Source: Verrucomicrobiales bacterium (GTDB lineage: Bacteria > Verrucomicrobiota > Verrucomicrobiia > Verrucomicrobiales > DEV007). From it: a DNA stretch of 64,000 nt. A program made the translations under genes and the position numbers. Under the pieces are notes generated by a model, which did no database searches, had not been told where the DNA came from, and saw only the letters and a program-made list of their open reading frames with translations. Every line of letters starts with the position of its first letter. Positions within the stretch are counted from its first letter, which is position 1. The stretch spans positions 1 through 64,000 of the forward strand of contig JARGPI010000013.1 of NCBI GenBank assembly GCA_029213005.1, in the 5' to 3' direction. This document shows, piece by piece, positions 26,427 to 34,898 of this stretch.

Positions 26427-27161
26427 ATGAGTCGTCTCATCCGATATTTTCTGATCCTCTTTATCTCGATACCCGCTATCCAGGCAGGTGAAATCACCAA
26501 AGACACCAAGCAGTTAATCCTCGGGATTGCTGACAACTGGGATTCCTCCTACGTAAAACTAACTCACTACGAGCGGGGCTTGCGGGGGAACTGGAAGATC
26601 GAGGGCACCTGGAATGGTCGTCTCGGAAGAAACGGGCTCGCCTGGGGCATCGGACTTCACGACATTCCGGCGGGGGCAAAATTGAAGCGCGAGGGCGATG
26701 GCCGGACCCCGGCTGGCATTTTCGACATCAGTCACGGCGCTTACGGCTACGCCTCGACGATCCGCAAGAAGTCGAATCTACCTTACCACCAAATCACTAC
26801 CCGCAGTCTCTGGTATGAGGATACCAGTTCGCCCCGCTATAACTCTTTCCAATTACTCGACCACGAGCCGAGATCCACCGCAGAGAAAAAAGCTCAAATG
26901 CGACAGGGTGATTACGCTCACGCTCTGAAACTCTTCATTTCCCACAACGCCCCGCCCCGCGCTCAACCCGGGTTTGGCTCCGCGATATTTTTCCACATTT
27001 GGCGGGAAGGCGGCGGCAAACCGACCGCAGGATGCACGACGATGGCCGAGCAGAACTTGAAAGCGATGATTTCACGAATCGATCCCTCCAAAAATCCGCG
27101 CTATGTGATTCTACCAAGAGCGGAGTACGAAAAAGTGAAGGATTACTGGAAGCTGCCCTGA
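26427..27161 (+). CDS. Secreted YkuD-type L,D-transpeptidase
   Basis: A 244-residue protein with a signal peptide (FLILFISIPAIQA) and the YkuD-family core. The GDGRTPAGIFDI segment precedes the catalytic block SAIFFHIWREGGGKPTAGCTTM, where C203 is the expected nucleophile and H in FHIW the conserved histidine. These enzymes make 3-3 peptidoglycan cross-links or anchor proteins to it. The catalytic block is slightly atypical (P-T-A-G-C-T-T rather than S-x-G-C-x-R). It converges on the TPR gene with 4 bp between stops. Confidence 0.82.
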   Translation: MSRLIRYFLILFISIPAIQAGEITKDTKQLILGIADNWDSSYVKLTHYERGLRGNWKIEGTWNGRLGRNGLAWGIGLHDIPAGAKLKREGDGRTPAGIFDISHGAYGYASTIRKKSNLPYHQITTRSLWYEDTSSPRYNSFQLLDHEPRSTAEKKAQMRQGDYAHALKLFISHNAPPRAQPGFGSAIFFHIWREGGGKPTAGCTTMAEQNLKAMISRIDPSKNPRYVILPRAEYEKVKDYWKLP

Positions 27162-27165
27162 TCCC

Positions 27166-29556
27166 TTAGTCCCAGACAAAGTGACGAAGCCGGATCCGTT
27201 CGGCTTTCCGGGCCGCTTCACTGGCCCGGGTTCCGTTTCGTTCCGCGAGGATTTCCGCAATCTGCACCGCGCTTTTCCAATCCTGCTTCCTCTCCAAAAT
27301 CTCCATCGCTGAGAATCCGGCGCGGTACAGCCAGTTATTTTCCTCGATCGGAAAGCTGCCGATTTGAGGTTTGGGATTTTCCTCCGACTCGCGGGTCAGC
27401 GACTGATAAATTTCGAGTGCGACATTCTCCCGACCCAGCAACTCCAGACACTTTCCACGCCGGACCGAAGCTTGAAACCGCCACGCACGGGGCGCCTGCG
27501 AGTCCCTCACAATTTTGGTGAATTCTTCCGCTGCCCGACTCAGGTTGTCGGGGTCGCCTCCGAAAGCGAGAGCTTTCATGTAATAGGCGTAGCCTTTATC
27601 ACACTGCGCCGCCTGCTTCAGGTCATTTTCGATCTTATCGGGAGAGTCGAGAATTTCATCAAAAATCCGAATCGCCTCGTCGAACCGGTCCTGCTCGAGG
27701 AGATTGATTCCTTTTTCGTGACGGGCGTGATTGGCCAACGAACCGCCGCTTTTGATGACCTCATCCCAGCTTGTGGCATCCGGAGTTTGCGTGGTATCAT
27801 TTTGCTCCCGTGCCTTCGCCGCGAAGAACAAGGCGGTTTCACGATGCGAGCTCTCCGGAAAATCGCGCACCACCCGCAGAAATGCATCTTCCGCAGCCTG
27901 ATAGCGACGCTGCTCGTAAAATTCGGTCGCGAGCAGCATGCTCACTTCCGGCAATAGCTTCGACTCGGGCCACTGCACAAGAAAAGCGGTCGCTTTCTCC
28001 AGAGTATTATTGATGCCGGGAGTCAGTAGCTCAGCCCAGATTTCCGCGTAATTCAGTCGCTCGAGCCGCGTCGGGGACAGATCCATCCCTTTCAATTCGC
28101 GGAACACTTCTTTTGCAGCCGCCGGTTGCGCGGGAACCTGATTAAGGTGCATCTCAGCCAGCGCCAGCTGAGCATCAATCACGGAAGTGTGCTCCGGGTA
28201 GCTCCGGATAAAATTTGAAAGCAAACCAAAGGCCTTTGGATTCGCTTTTGACGCGTAGTAGAGACCGCCGAGAAAGAGCAGGTCAGCGTGCATCGCCGAA
28301 GCCACATTGCCATCTTTCGCAAACTCCTTTGCCTGAGTGTCAAAGGTATCGTCATCTCCAGCATAAAGTGAGGCGATCGCCGAGTTGAAAAGCGCCTGGT
28401 CCCTGGGGCGACCTTCGAGCTGATTCGACATTTCCAGGAAAGTCTCTTTCGCCGAAACAAACGATTCCTCCTGAAATTGCTTCACCGCCGACGCAAAATC
28501 GATGTGACGCTTCAGTTCCTCCGAATCTTCGACGTCTTCACTGAGCCGCAGCTTCATTGCGAGATCCGGGCGTAGCGAGCCCAGCATGAGACGGGCCTCG
28601 TGAGCCAGCGAGTGATTGGGATTCTGTAAAATGAATAACTCCAACCGGGATACGAGATGGGACTCGTCGGGATTGGAATCGATCAAAATTCCATAATACT
28701 TCGCAGCCAACTGGCGATTCGGAAAATCACCATCATTGCTCCACTTTTCAAAACGTTCGGCCAGCACTTTGCGCTCTTCGCCGGTCGAAATTTGCATCAA
28801 CACATCGAAGGCGAGATAGACCGTCAAAATATCGTAGGTGTGCTCGACCAGATCGAGAACCAGATTCACCGCTTCCAGTGTTTTCCCTGCACCGGCGAGG
28901 CATCGTGCCTTCAGAATCACCACCCGGGCGTAGAATTTTTCATCCTGCTTACTGGAATCCAGCGCCGCATCGCAAAAAGCGATTCCTTCCTCCCACCGGT
29001 TGGTTTTCTGGGCGATCCCGGCAAAAAAATATGCCTCCAGAGCGTTTTGCGGAGTTTCGTAATTGGGAAACAGCAATCGGTAAGCCCGCTCTTCGGTTCC
29101 ATTTCTCACCAGGGCATGAGCCTGATAAATCGCCATCTGACGACGGGCATCCCGGGGAGCATTTTCCCCGAGCTTTTCGAAAAATTCGGCGGCCTCTTCA
29201 TAATACCCTGCATCAAGCATCGAGAGTGCCACCCACTTCAGCACTTCATCCGACAGTTCCAGGGTGGCGACACCGCGATACCAGCGAACCGCGGTCGATT
29301 TGTCTCCGTTTCGATACCAGGATTCTATCAGCCGGGACGCCACCACGCTTCGCACAAACACACTGGCCTCCGTCCCGAGCAGAGACCAGGCAGTGTGGAA
29401 TTCCGCAGCGGCTGCTCCAAAATCCCCCTTTTGATAGGCATCCGAGCCTGCTTTGAAGAATTTATTGTCGACAAGCAGACTCTGCCCGAAAATTGAACCT
29501 GCAAAGATCCAACCGGAAAGGAAACAGAGCCACGCCACCCGCCGCATCCGGATCAT
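27166..29556 (-). CDS. Secreted tetratricopeptide-repeat protein
   Basis: A 796-residue protein with a signal peptide (CFLSGWIFAGSIFG). A long series of helical pairs resembling TPR repeats follows (for example GSDAYQKGDFGAAAAEFHTAW, EKGINLLEQDRFDEAIRIFDEIL and DAFLRVVRDFPESSHRETALFF). TPR proteins of this type are scaffolds in the periplasm or outer membrane. Its start ATG overlaps the nadA stop (ATGA), so it is co-transcribed with the NadA fusion. Partner unknown. Confidence 0.82.
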   Translation of the reverse strand: MIRMRRVAWLCFLSGWIFAGSIFGQSLLVDNKFFKAGSDAYQKGDFGAAAAEFHTAWSLLGTEASVFVRSVVASRLIESWYRNGDKSTAVRWYRGVATLELSDEVLKWVALSMLDAGYYEEAAEFFEKLGENAPRDARRQMAIYQAHALVRNGTEERAYRLLFPNYETPQNALEAYFFAGIAQKTNRWEEGIAFCDAALDSSKQDEKFYARVVILKARCLAGAGKTLEAVNLVLDLVEHTYDILTVYLAFDVLMQISTGEERKVLAERFEKWSNDGDFPNRQLAAKYYGILIDSNPDESHLVSRLELFILQNPNHSLAHEARLMLGSLRPDLAMKLRLSEDVEDSEELKRHIDFASAVKQFQEESFVSAKETFLEMSNQLEGRPRDQALFNSAIASLYAGDDDTFDTQAKEFAKDGNVASAMHADLLFLGGLYYASKANPKAFGLLSNFIRSYPEHTSVIDAQLALAEMHLNQVPAQPAAAKEVFRELKGMDLSPTRLERLNYAEIWAELLTPGINNTLEKATAFLVQWPESKLLPEVSMLLATEFYEQRRYQAAEDAFLRVVRDFPESSHRETALFFAAKAREQNDTTQTPDATSWDEVIKSGGSLANHARHEKGINLLEQDRFDEAIRIFDEILDSPDKIENDLKQAAQCDKGYAYYMKALAFGGDPDNLSRAAEEFTKIVRDSQAPRAWRFQASVRRGKCLELLGRENVALEIYQSLTRESEENPKPQIGSFPIEENNWLYRAGFSAMEILERKQDWKSAVQIAEILAERNGTRASEAARKAERIRLRHFVWD

Positions 29557-31052
29557 GCTTTGGAGACCGCCTTCACAAATTTCGCCATCGTCATATCCGG
29601 ATCATCCGATGCCTCGGCGCTCCAAACGGTGCGAAGGAAGTCGGCAGGGGAAATGTCGTGGGTGCTGAGAAACTTTCGGTCTCCTCCGCAACAGAACATG
29701 ATCTCCGGATCAAGCTCGCCTTTGAGTTTCCCCCGGGCTTTAGCCAAAATTCGCGGAAGCCAGACAATCCCCTCAAGCTCAGCAGTTTTGGCGGGAAGAT
29801 CGGCGGGATTCAAATCTTTTTCCCCGCTGGGTTTTCCACCCATTTTATAAAGGAAATAATCTCTCCGGGCCGCGGCGACAAGCAGGGCGGTTTCCGGTGC
29901 AGGATCTCCGTAATCAGCATAATCCTCAACAAAATCAAAGAACTCCCGCTCGCGGTATCCGATCGAATTCAGGAAATTAAGATCGCCATCGGTGTAGTAA
30001 GTGGTGAAGTCTTCGTTTCCGTCCCGGTATTTCTTCAAACACTTGTCGAAAAGCGCCAGAAATTCCTGATCCCATGAGTAACGCACCAGGTCGGAAGCCG
30101 GTGCATCGGCGCTCAAATCGAGCATCCGCTGAATCGGAGCTTCCGCTTTTTTCCGGAGTTCTTCGTCCAGAGTCACTTCCGGTTTCAGATCCTTGAGACA
30201 CTGGTAGAGTTTTTCCAGAGTATTCATCTTCATGAACCGGCACTCGGCACAGGCACAGTGATCGGTTGGCCCGGCGATTAAATTCTTATCCGGACACTCC
30301 TTACGCAAACGGTGCAGCATTCCCGCCTCGGTGACGACAATGATATTCTTGGATTCACTCTCCTGACAGAAGTGAACCATCTTTTCCGTGGAGCACACTT
30401 CATCGGCGAGGAGCCGAACTGCTTTGGTACACTCGGGGTGAGCCACCACGGCTGCATCCGGATACTCCTCCTTAATTTTTGCGATACTCTCGCGAGTGAA
30501 CTCAACGTGGAGGTAACAATTACCCTCCCAGAAATCCATTTCTCTTCCGGTTTGGCGTGAAACCCACTCCCCGAGGTTCTGGTCCGGAGCAAAAAGGATC
30601 GGGCGGTCTTTGGGAGCCGCCTCGACAATGCGAACTGCGTTCCCACTCGTGCAAATCACATCCGACAGCGCTTTGACCGCAGCGGAGGAATTGATGTAGG
30701 TAATAACGTAGTAATTCTTTTCCTCGTTCGCTTTTAGAAACGCTTCGAGCTTGTCCGCAGGGCAGGACTCTTCTAAAGAACACCCGGCATTGGCATCGGG
30801 AAGAACCACGGTCTTTTCCGGATTGATGATTTTGGCGGTTTCCGCCATAAAATGAACCCCACAGAAAGCAATCACATCCGCATCAGTCTCCTGAGCCCGG
30901 AACGCGAGGCCCAACGAATCTCCCACATAATCAGCGATGTCCTGGATTTCAGGAATTTGATAGTTGTGGGCTAGAATAACGGCGTTGCGTTTCTTCTTGA
31001 GCTCAAGAATCTCCTCGCGAAGATCTGTGTTTGTTTTCAGGGACTGACTCAT
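29553..31052 (-). CDS. nadA: Quinolinate synthase NadA fused to a C-terminal DUF5069 domain
   Basis: Condenses iminoaspartate with dihydroxyacetone phosphate to quinolinate in NAD synthesis, using a 4Fe-4S cluster. Residues 1-~340 are a complete NadA: ILAHNYQIPEIQDIADYVGDS, VLPDANAGCSLEESCP, YINSSAAVKALSD, FAPDQNLGEWV, VVAHPECTKAV and CACAECRFMKMNTLEKLYQCL. The protein is 499 residues, about 150 longer than usual. The extra C-terminal part contains GIVWLPRILAKARGKLKGEL and ends AKFVKAVSKA, which resembles DUF5069. There is no stop or frame change at the joint. A fused NadA of this type is uncommon to my knowledge. Part of an operon with the zinc-ribbon bactofilin (26 bp upstream) and the TPR gene (overlapping). 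Confidence 0.9.
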   Translation of the reverse strand: MSQSLKTNTDLREEILELKKKRNAVILAHNYQIPEIQDIADYVGDSLGLAFRAQETDADVIAFCGVHFMAETAKIINPEKTVVLPDANAGCSLEESCPADKLEAFLKANEEKNYYVITYINSSAAVKALSDVICTSGNAVRIVEAAPKDRPILFAPDQNLGEWVSRQTGREMDFWEGNCYLHVEFTRESIAKIKEEYPDAAVVAHPECTKAVRLLADEVCSTEKMVHFCQESESKNIIVVTEAGMLHRLRKECPDKNLIAGPTDHCACAECRFMKMNTLEKLYQCLKDLKPEVTLDEELRKKAEAPIQRMLDLSADAPASDLVRYSWDQEFLALFDKCLKKYRDGNEDFTTYYTDGDLNFLNSIGYREREFFDFVEDYADYGDPAPETALLVAAARRDYFLYKMGGKPSGEKDLNPADLPAKTAELEGIVWLPRILAKARGKLKGELDPEIMFCCGGDRKFLSTHDISPADFLRTVWSAEASDDPDMTMAKFVKAVSKA

Positions 31053-31078
31053 GCCCTAAATAAGCCACCGACCGGAGA

Positions 31079-32458
31079 TTAATCAATAATTGATGGGTCG
31101 TACCCCTTCACTTCAGGAAGCCTGACTTTTAAATTCGGTTCCAGCGTCATCTCACCGGTGAGAGTCCCGCCGTCATGAAGATCCATCGAACGGGCGGTGA
31201 CATCACCATCCAGAATTCCGGTTCGAGTCACCTCAACTAGGCCCGCACAAGTCACATCACCGCGAAGTGTCCCGTAGATTTTGACGGATTCTGAGAAAAC
31301 GCCTTCGGAAAATTCGACGATGGTGCCTTTTTCCACAATTAAGGTTTCGCAGTAAAGATTGCCGTTTACCGATGCCGAATACTTGAATCGCGCTTCTCCG
31401 GAGCAATCGATCTTGGTCGATATCGTCCCCATCGCCAACAGGTCGCGACAAGCCAACTCACTACCGATCAGAGATCCGCGGCGGTGAACCGTAACATTCC
31501 CCCGGGTACGGATCACCCGGTCGGTTGCCTGCCGGATATGATAGTCCGCCAGGCTGATGTAAGTATTACACCGTCCGCACTGGGTTGACTCGGCGTGTTT
31601 GGATTCCCACTGGCAGTGATTGCAGCGAAAGCAACGCACCCGAATTTGATGCTTTGAAATTTCCCGTTTTGTAACCACCGGCTTTTCGCTCTCAGCCAAC
31701 ACCGCGGGAAGTGGTTTATCGTCTACCTCCTTTTTCGCAGCGACCGCTTTGGCTTTTTTCTCTGTCCTGGGCTTATCCCGCTCTTCGTGAACACTCTCCC
31801 GGGAAGCCGCCTTGGCCAGCGAGCGTTTCTCCTCCTGCTCGACAAGGTCGCTTATCATAGCGGCCATCGAACCCTCGGTCAGTTCTTCGTAGGCGGCAGC
31901 TTGACCTCCTAACGTGATTGAACCTTCGCGAACTTCGTAGTCCTCCTCTTCGGACGTTTCGACGTCACTCGTTTCCTTCCGGGAGTCTCCGGTCAGCCCG
32001 AACACCTCAGCAACTGAGGGAAGCGGTTCTTCGGACCGGGAATTGGAACGACTTTTCTCAGCCGTCTCCAGATCTCCGATTTCAAACGTTTTGCCGTTTT
32101 CGCGTTCCCGCGATCGTTTATTTTTTTTCCGGCCTTTGTTCCGGTCCGGATTCTTCTTGGTCTTGACCCAGGTTTCAGGAAGGTTGGTCCCATTCCCGTT
32201 TTTCCCTTCGTTCTCGGAGTCTTTGCTCTCGACGTGATGAATTAAGACAGGAGCCGATTCCGAAACCACCCGAATTGACGAGATTCCTGACAACTGGGGC
32301 CCGGCATTTAAACGCGCCACTCCCTTGATGATCTTCAGGTGCTCACCACAGGTACGACAGTAAGTCGAAAAGGCCAAAGCAGGCTCAGTCTGTCCACCTT
32401 TGCAGGCAGGACAGATAATCTCGATGGACTTCTTTTTTAATTTATCGAACAAAATCAA
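31079..32458 (-). CDS. Bactofilin-like protein with N-terminal and central zinc ribbons
   Basis: About 459 residues from the TTG at 32458; a TTG at 32452 is equally possible. The protein starts with a zinc ribbon (IICPACKGGQ through YCRTCGEHLKI), continues through a charged low-complexity linker, has a second ribbon (VRCFRCNHCQWES through TQCGRCNTYIS) and ends in a bactofilin-like right-handed beta-helix (GNLYCETLIVEKGTIVEF through IYGTLRGDVTCAGLVEV). Bactofilins polymerise and organise the cell envelope. The start is set upstream of the first ribbon but downstream of the terminator at 32500-32528, since the longest frame (to 32533) would run back through it. First gene of the NadA operon. 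Confidence 0.72.
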   Translation of the reverse strand: MILFDKLKKKSIEIICPACKGGQTEPALAFSTYCRTCGEHLKIIKGVARLNAGPQLSGISSIRVVSESAPVLIHHVESKDSENEGKNGNGTNLPETWVKTKKNPDRNKGRKKNKRSRERENGKTFEIGDLETAEKSRSNSRSEEPLPSVAEVFGLTGDSRKETSDVETSEEEDYEVREGSITLGGQAAAYEELTEGSMAAMISDLVEQEEKRSLAKAASRESVHEERDKPRTEKKAKAVAAKKEVDDKPLPAVLAESEKPVVTKREISKHQIRVRCFRCNHCQWESKHAESTQCGRCNTYISLADYHIRQATDRVIRTRGNVTVHRRGSLIGSELACRDLLAMGTISTKIDCSGEARFKYSASVNGNLYCETLIVEKGTIVEFSEGVFSESVKIYGTLRGDVTCAGLVEVTRTGILDGDVTARSMDLHDGGTLTGEMTLEPNLKVRLPEVKGYDPSIID

Positions 32459-32499
32459 GGATGCGGAAAGATAATGTAAACCTGCGCATTTAAAAATAA

Positions 32500-32528
32500 A
32501 AAAAAACGCGCCGTAAATTACGGCGCGT
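32500..32528 (-). terminator. Rho-independent terminator of the bactofilin gene
   Basis: ACGCGCCGTAA-A-TTACGGCGCGT at 32506-32528 is a perfect 11-bp inverted repeat with a one-base centre. On the minus strand it is followed by a T-run (the A-run at 32500-32505), about 48 bp past the bactofilin stop at 32576. It separates that gene from the next minus-strand gene. Confidence 0.85.
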
Positions 32529-32575
32529 CTCAAAAATTTCTACCTGTGAAATAAACGTTACTAACTCAGGTAAAT

Positions 32576-33139
32576 TTACTTGGCTCCTGCCGGAGTTGGT
32601 TGACCGGGAGTACCTGCAGGCTTAGGAGCTGCAGAGGATGCCGGGCTTGAGGAAGCTGATGCAGCCGGGGACGGTGATGAGCTTCCACCGGATTTTGCTG
32701 CGCCAACGGCAGAAGATCCCATGAAGATCGCACCCTCTTCAATCGCCAACTTACCAGCAGAAACGTCTCCTTCGAGATGAGCATTCTGCTTGAGCTCGCA
32801 GCGATCAGTCACTTTAATGTTGCCGACGATTTTGCCGAAAACAGTAACGGAACGGGTGTTGATGTCCCCCTGGATGTGAGCATTTTCACCGACGGTCAGA
32901 TCACCTTCGGAGTTCACTTCGCCTTCGATACGACCATCAATGATGAGATCGTTGGAGAACTTGAGGGTTCCTTTGATCTCTACGTCGCTGGAAAGGATAT
33001 TTTTGTTTGCACTCATTGCTGGTGATGTTGGTTGGGCACTCTGTTGGGGCGCCGGAGTTGCTGGAGTAGGTGATGCTGCCTGAGGTGCTGGACTAGCGGC
33101 CCCGGAGTCTTGCTCTTGGTTGATAATTTGTTTAAGCAC
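32576..33139 (-). CDS. Bactofilin family polymer-forming cytoskeletal protein
   Basis: A 187-residue protein. Its central ~110 residues are a bactofilin beta-helix (SSDVEIKGTLKFSNDLIIDG through LEGDVSAGKLAIEEGAIF) with the evenly spaced hydrophobic turns of this fold. N- and C-terminal tails are rich in Pro, Ala and Ser, as usual for bactofilins that polymerise without nucleotide. The start is a GTG at 33139. A strong terminator follows at 32500-32528. The second bactofilin-like gene downstream suggests that the two share a structural role. Confidence 0.88.
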   Translation of the reverse strand: MLKQIINQEQDSGAASPAPQAASPTPATPAPQQSAQPTSPAMSANKNILSSDVEIKGTLKFSNDLIIDGRIEGEVNSEGDLTVGENAHIQGDINTRSVTVFGKIVGNIKVTDRCELKQNAHLEGDVSAGKLAIEEGAIFMGSSAVGAAKSGGSSSPSPAASASSSPASSAAPKPAGTPGQPTPAGAK

Positions 33140-33214
33140 GGCTCAATTTTTGTTAACTTTTATTAATTGCCAATCTCAGCGAATAGAACATTCTCAATCC
33201 TGATATTGAATCCC

Positions 33215-34627
33215 CTATAATATAAGGTCTTCTGCAGGATATGTCCAGATTTCACTTAGGGTTGGATGGTAATGGGGGATTTCTAGAAATTCACTAGCAG
33301 TAGCACCAAAATTCATAGCAACTACAATCTCGTGAATCAACTCAACAGCCTCGGGTCCCACCACTGCTCCCCCGAGCAATTTTCCGGTGGTTGAGTCCGC
33401 CAATAATTTTACAAATCCATGCAACTCGCCCATGATCATAGACTTCCCGTGATCATCGAAAGGGTAGGACGCGGCCCGGAAATCGAGCCCCTGTTCCTTA
33501 GCTTCCGACTCGGTCAATCCGACCATCGCAACCTGTGGATCTGTAAAAATTCCTAAAAGTTTCAAACGGTAATCGATTTTCCGTTTTGCCCCCTCTTTCA
33601 TCTCGAGATGAATGGCAGCATTTTCGGCTGCTTTTTCGCCCTGTTCGATAGCGATATGGACAACTTCGTGGGGACCGCAGACATCGCCCGCGGCAAAAAT
33701 ATGAGGTAATACGGTCTGCTGGTAATGATCACAAACCACATGACCGGATGAAGCGACGGGAATGCCGATTCCTTCTAAATTCAAATGGTGGGTGTTCGGC
33801 TTTCTGCCCAACGCCTGGAGAATCTCTGCGGCGGCGACCGATTTGGACTCGCCATCATGCTGAAAAAAGACTTCTTTTTGTCCGGAAGCGTTGCGTTTCA
33901 CCTCGGTGATGGTTGTTCCCACGAAAATATCGAGATTCGACCGACCTTCGATCGCACCCTTCAGGGCATCGGCCACGTCCCGGTCGGAACCACTCAACAG
34001 TTGATCACTTCTTTGAATCACGGTAACTTCTTTACCGAGCCCTTCGAGATAACAGGCCATCTCGAGCGCGATAGCTCCCCCACCAAGCACAATGACGCTT
34101 TCGGGAAGAGTTTCAGCTTCGAGAATGTCGTCGCTGATCCAGTAACCCGTTTCGCTCAAACCACGGATTGGGATTTCCTTCACCACAGATCCGGTCGCGA
34201 TACAGGCGGAGCGAAAACTGAGTTTTTCAGAACCACCATCAAGCAATTTCACTTCCAGAGTATGATCGTCGACGAAGCAAGCATGACCCCGGTATAAATC
34301 GAATCTTCCGCTTTGGAGCTGCTCGGTCCGATAACTCGCGAAATCATCAATCAGCTCGCGCTTTCTTTCGATAATAGCCTTGGTGTCGACTGATAATCCC
34401 GACACCGAAAGACCGAACGTTTCACTGTGCCGAATCGCTCTGGCCCGGTTGGCCGATTCGATGAGCGCCTTCGAAGGCATGCAGCCCCGTAAAATACACA
34501 GCCCACCCAGCTTTTCAGATCCATCCACAACCGCAACTTTCATTCCGAAATCGCAGGCTGAACGGGCCGCCGCGTAGCCACCGCTACCGCCGCCAATTAC
34601 TATAAAATCGTAGGAAAAACTGCTCAT
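33215..34627 (-). CDS. FAD/NAD(P)-dependent disulfide oxidoreductase (class I, Lpd/MerA-like)
   Basis: A 470-residue flavoprotein. The dinucleotide-binding motif VIGGGSGGYAAARSA is followed by the redox-active disulfide block LGGLCILRGCMPSKAL, a second NAD site VIVLGGGAIALEMA, FAAGDVCGP, and the C-terminal HYHPTLSEIW with the catalytic His-Glu pair. In this family these signatures fit dihydrolipoyl dehydrogenase, mercuric reductase and relatives. No 2-oxoacid dehydrogenase genes are near, so the substrate is open. It is divergent from the FHA gene, and repeat array D lies about 67 bp upstream of its start. Confidence 0.88.
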   Translation of the reverse strand: MSSFSYDFIVIGGGSGGYAAARSACDFGMKVAVVDGSEKLGGLCILRGCMPSKALIESANRARAIRHSETFGLSVSGLSVDTKAIIERKRELIDDFASYRTEQLQSGRFDLYRGHACFVDDHTLEVKLLDGGSEKLSFRSACIATGSVVKEIPIRGLSETGYWISDDILEAETLPESVIVLGGGAIALEMACYLEGLGKEVTVIQRSDQLLSGSDRDVADALKGAIEGRSNLDIFVGTTITEVKRNASGQKEVFFQHDGESKSVAAAEILQALGRKPNTHHLNLEGIGIPVASSGHVVCDHYQQTVLPHIFAAGDVCGPHEVVHIAIEQGEKAAENAAIHLEMKEGAKRKIDYRLKLLGIFTDPQVAMVGLTESEAKEQGLDFRAASYPFDDHGKSMIMGELHGFVKLLADSTTGKLLGGAVVGPEAVELIHEIVVAMNFGATASEFLEIPHYHPTLSEIWTYPAEDLIL

Positions 34628-34693
34628 GTTGTGTGTGCCATCCTAAACGATGATAAAAGAAGTCTCTTCAAAGAAAAATTGATATTTTTGGTC

Positions 34694-34732
34694 TCTGTAC
34701 CCTGTACAAAGTCAGACTGTACCCTGTACAAT
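34694..34732. repeat. 22-bp-period GTACCCTGTAC array, copy D (2 units)
   Basis: Two perfect GTACCCTGTAC units start at 34697 and 34719, exactly 22 bp apart, both forward. They lie in the 271-bp region between the divergent oxidoreductase (start 34627) and FHA (start 34899) genes. The rest of that region is AT-rich and I see no other clear element. Confidence 0.85.
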
Positions 34733-34898
34733 TTTTACAAAAATCCCCGTCGAAAGCTCAAAAATGAGCATTTGAGGCAAAATTTCGTCTCATAATTATA
34801 GAAATAACGTCATTTTTCAGTTAAAATAGAGGAAATTCTTTCTTTTGAGTCGAAATTCCGATATCTTATCAACAATTCCAACCACGTGGGGGCTGACT

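Noticed and set aside
27320..27330. GGTACAGCC and other short GTAC-containing matches inside coding genes (e.g. 25527, 38241, 59121)
   Set aside because: Match only half of the repeat unit, lie inside conserved codons and lack the 22-bp partner.
28657..29496. 279-codon plus-strand open frame opposite the TPR gene
   Set aside because: Antisense shadow of the TPR gene; no recognisable motif.
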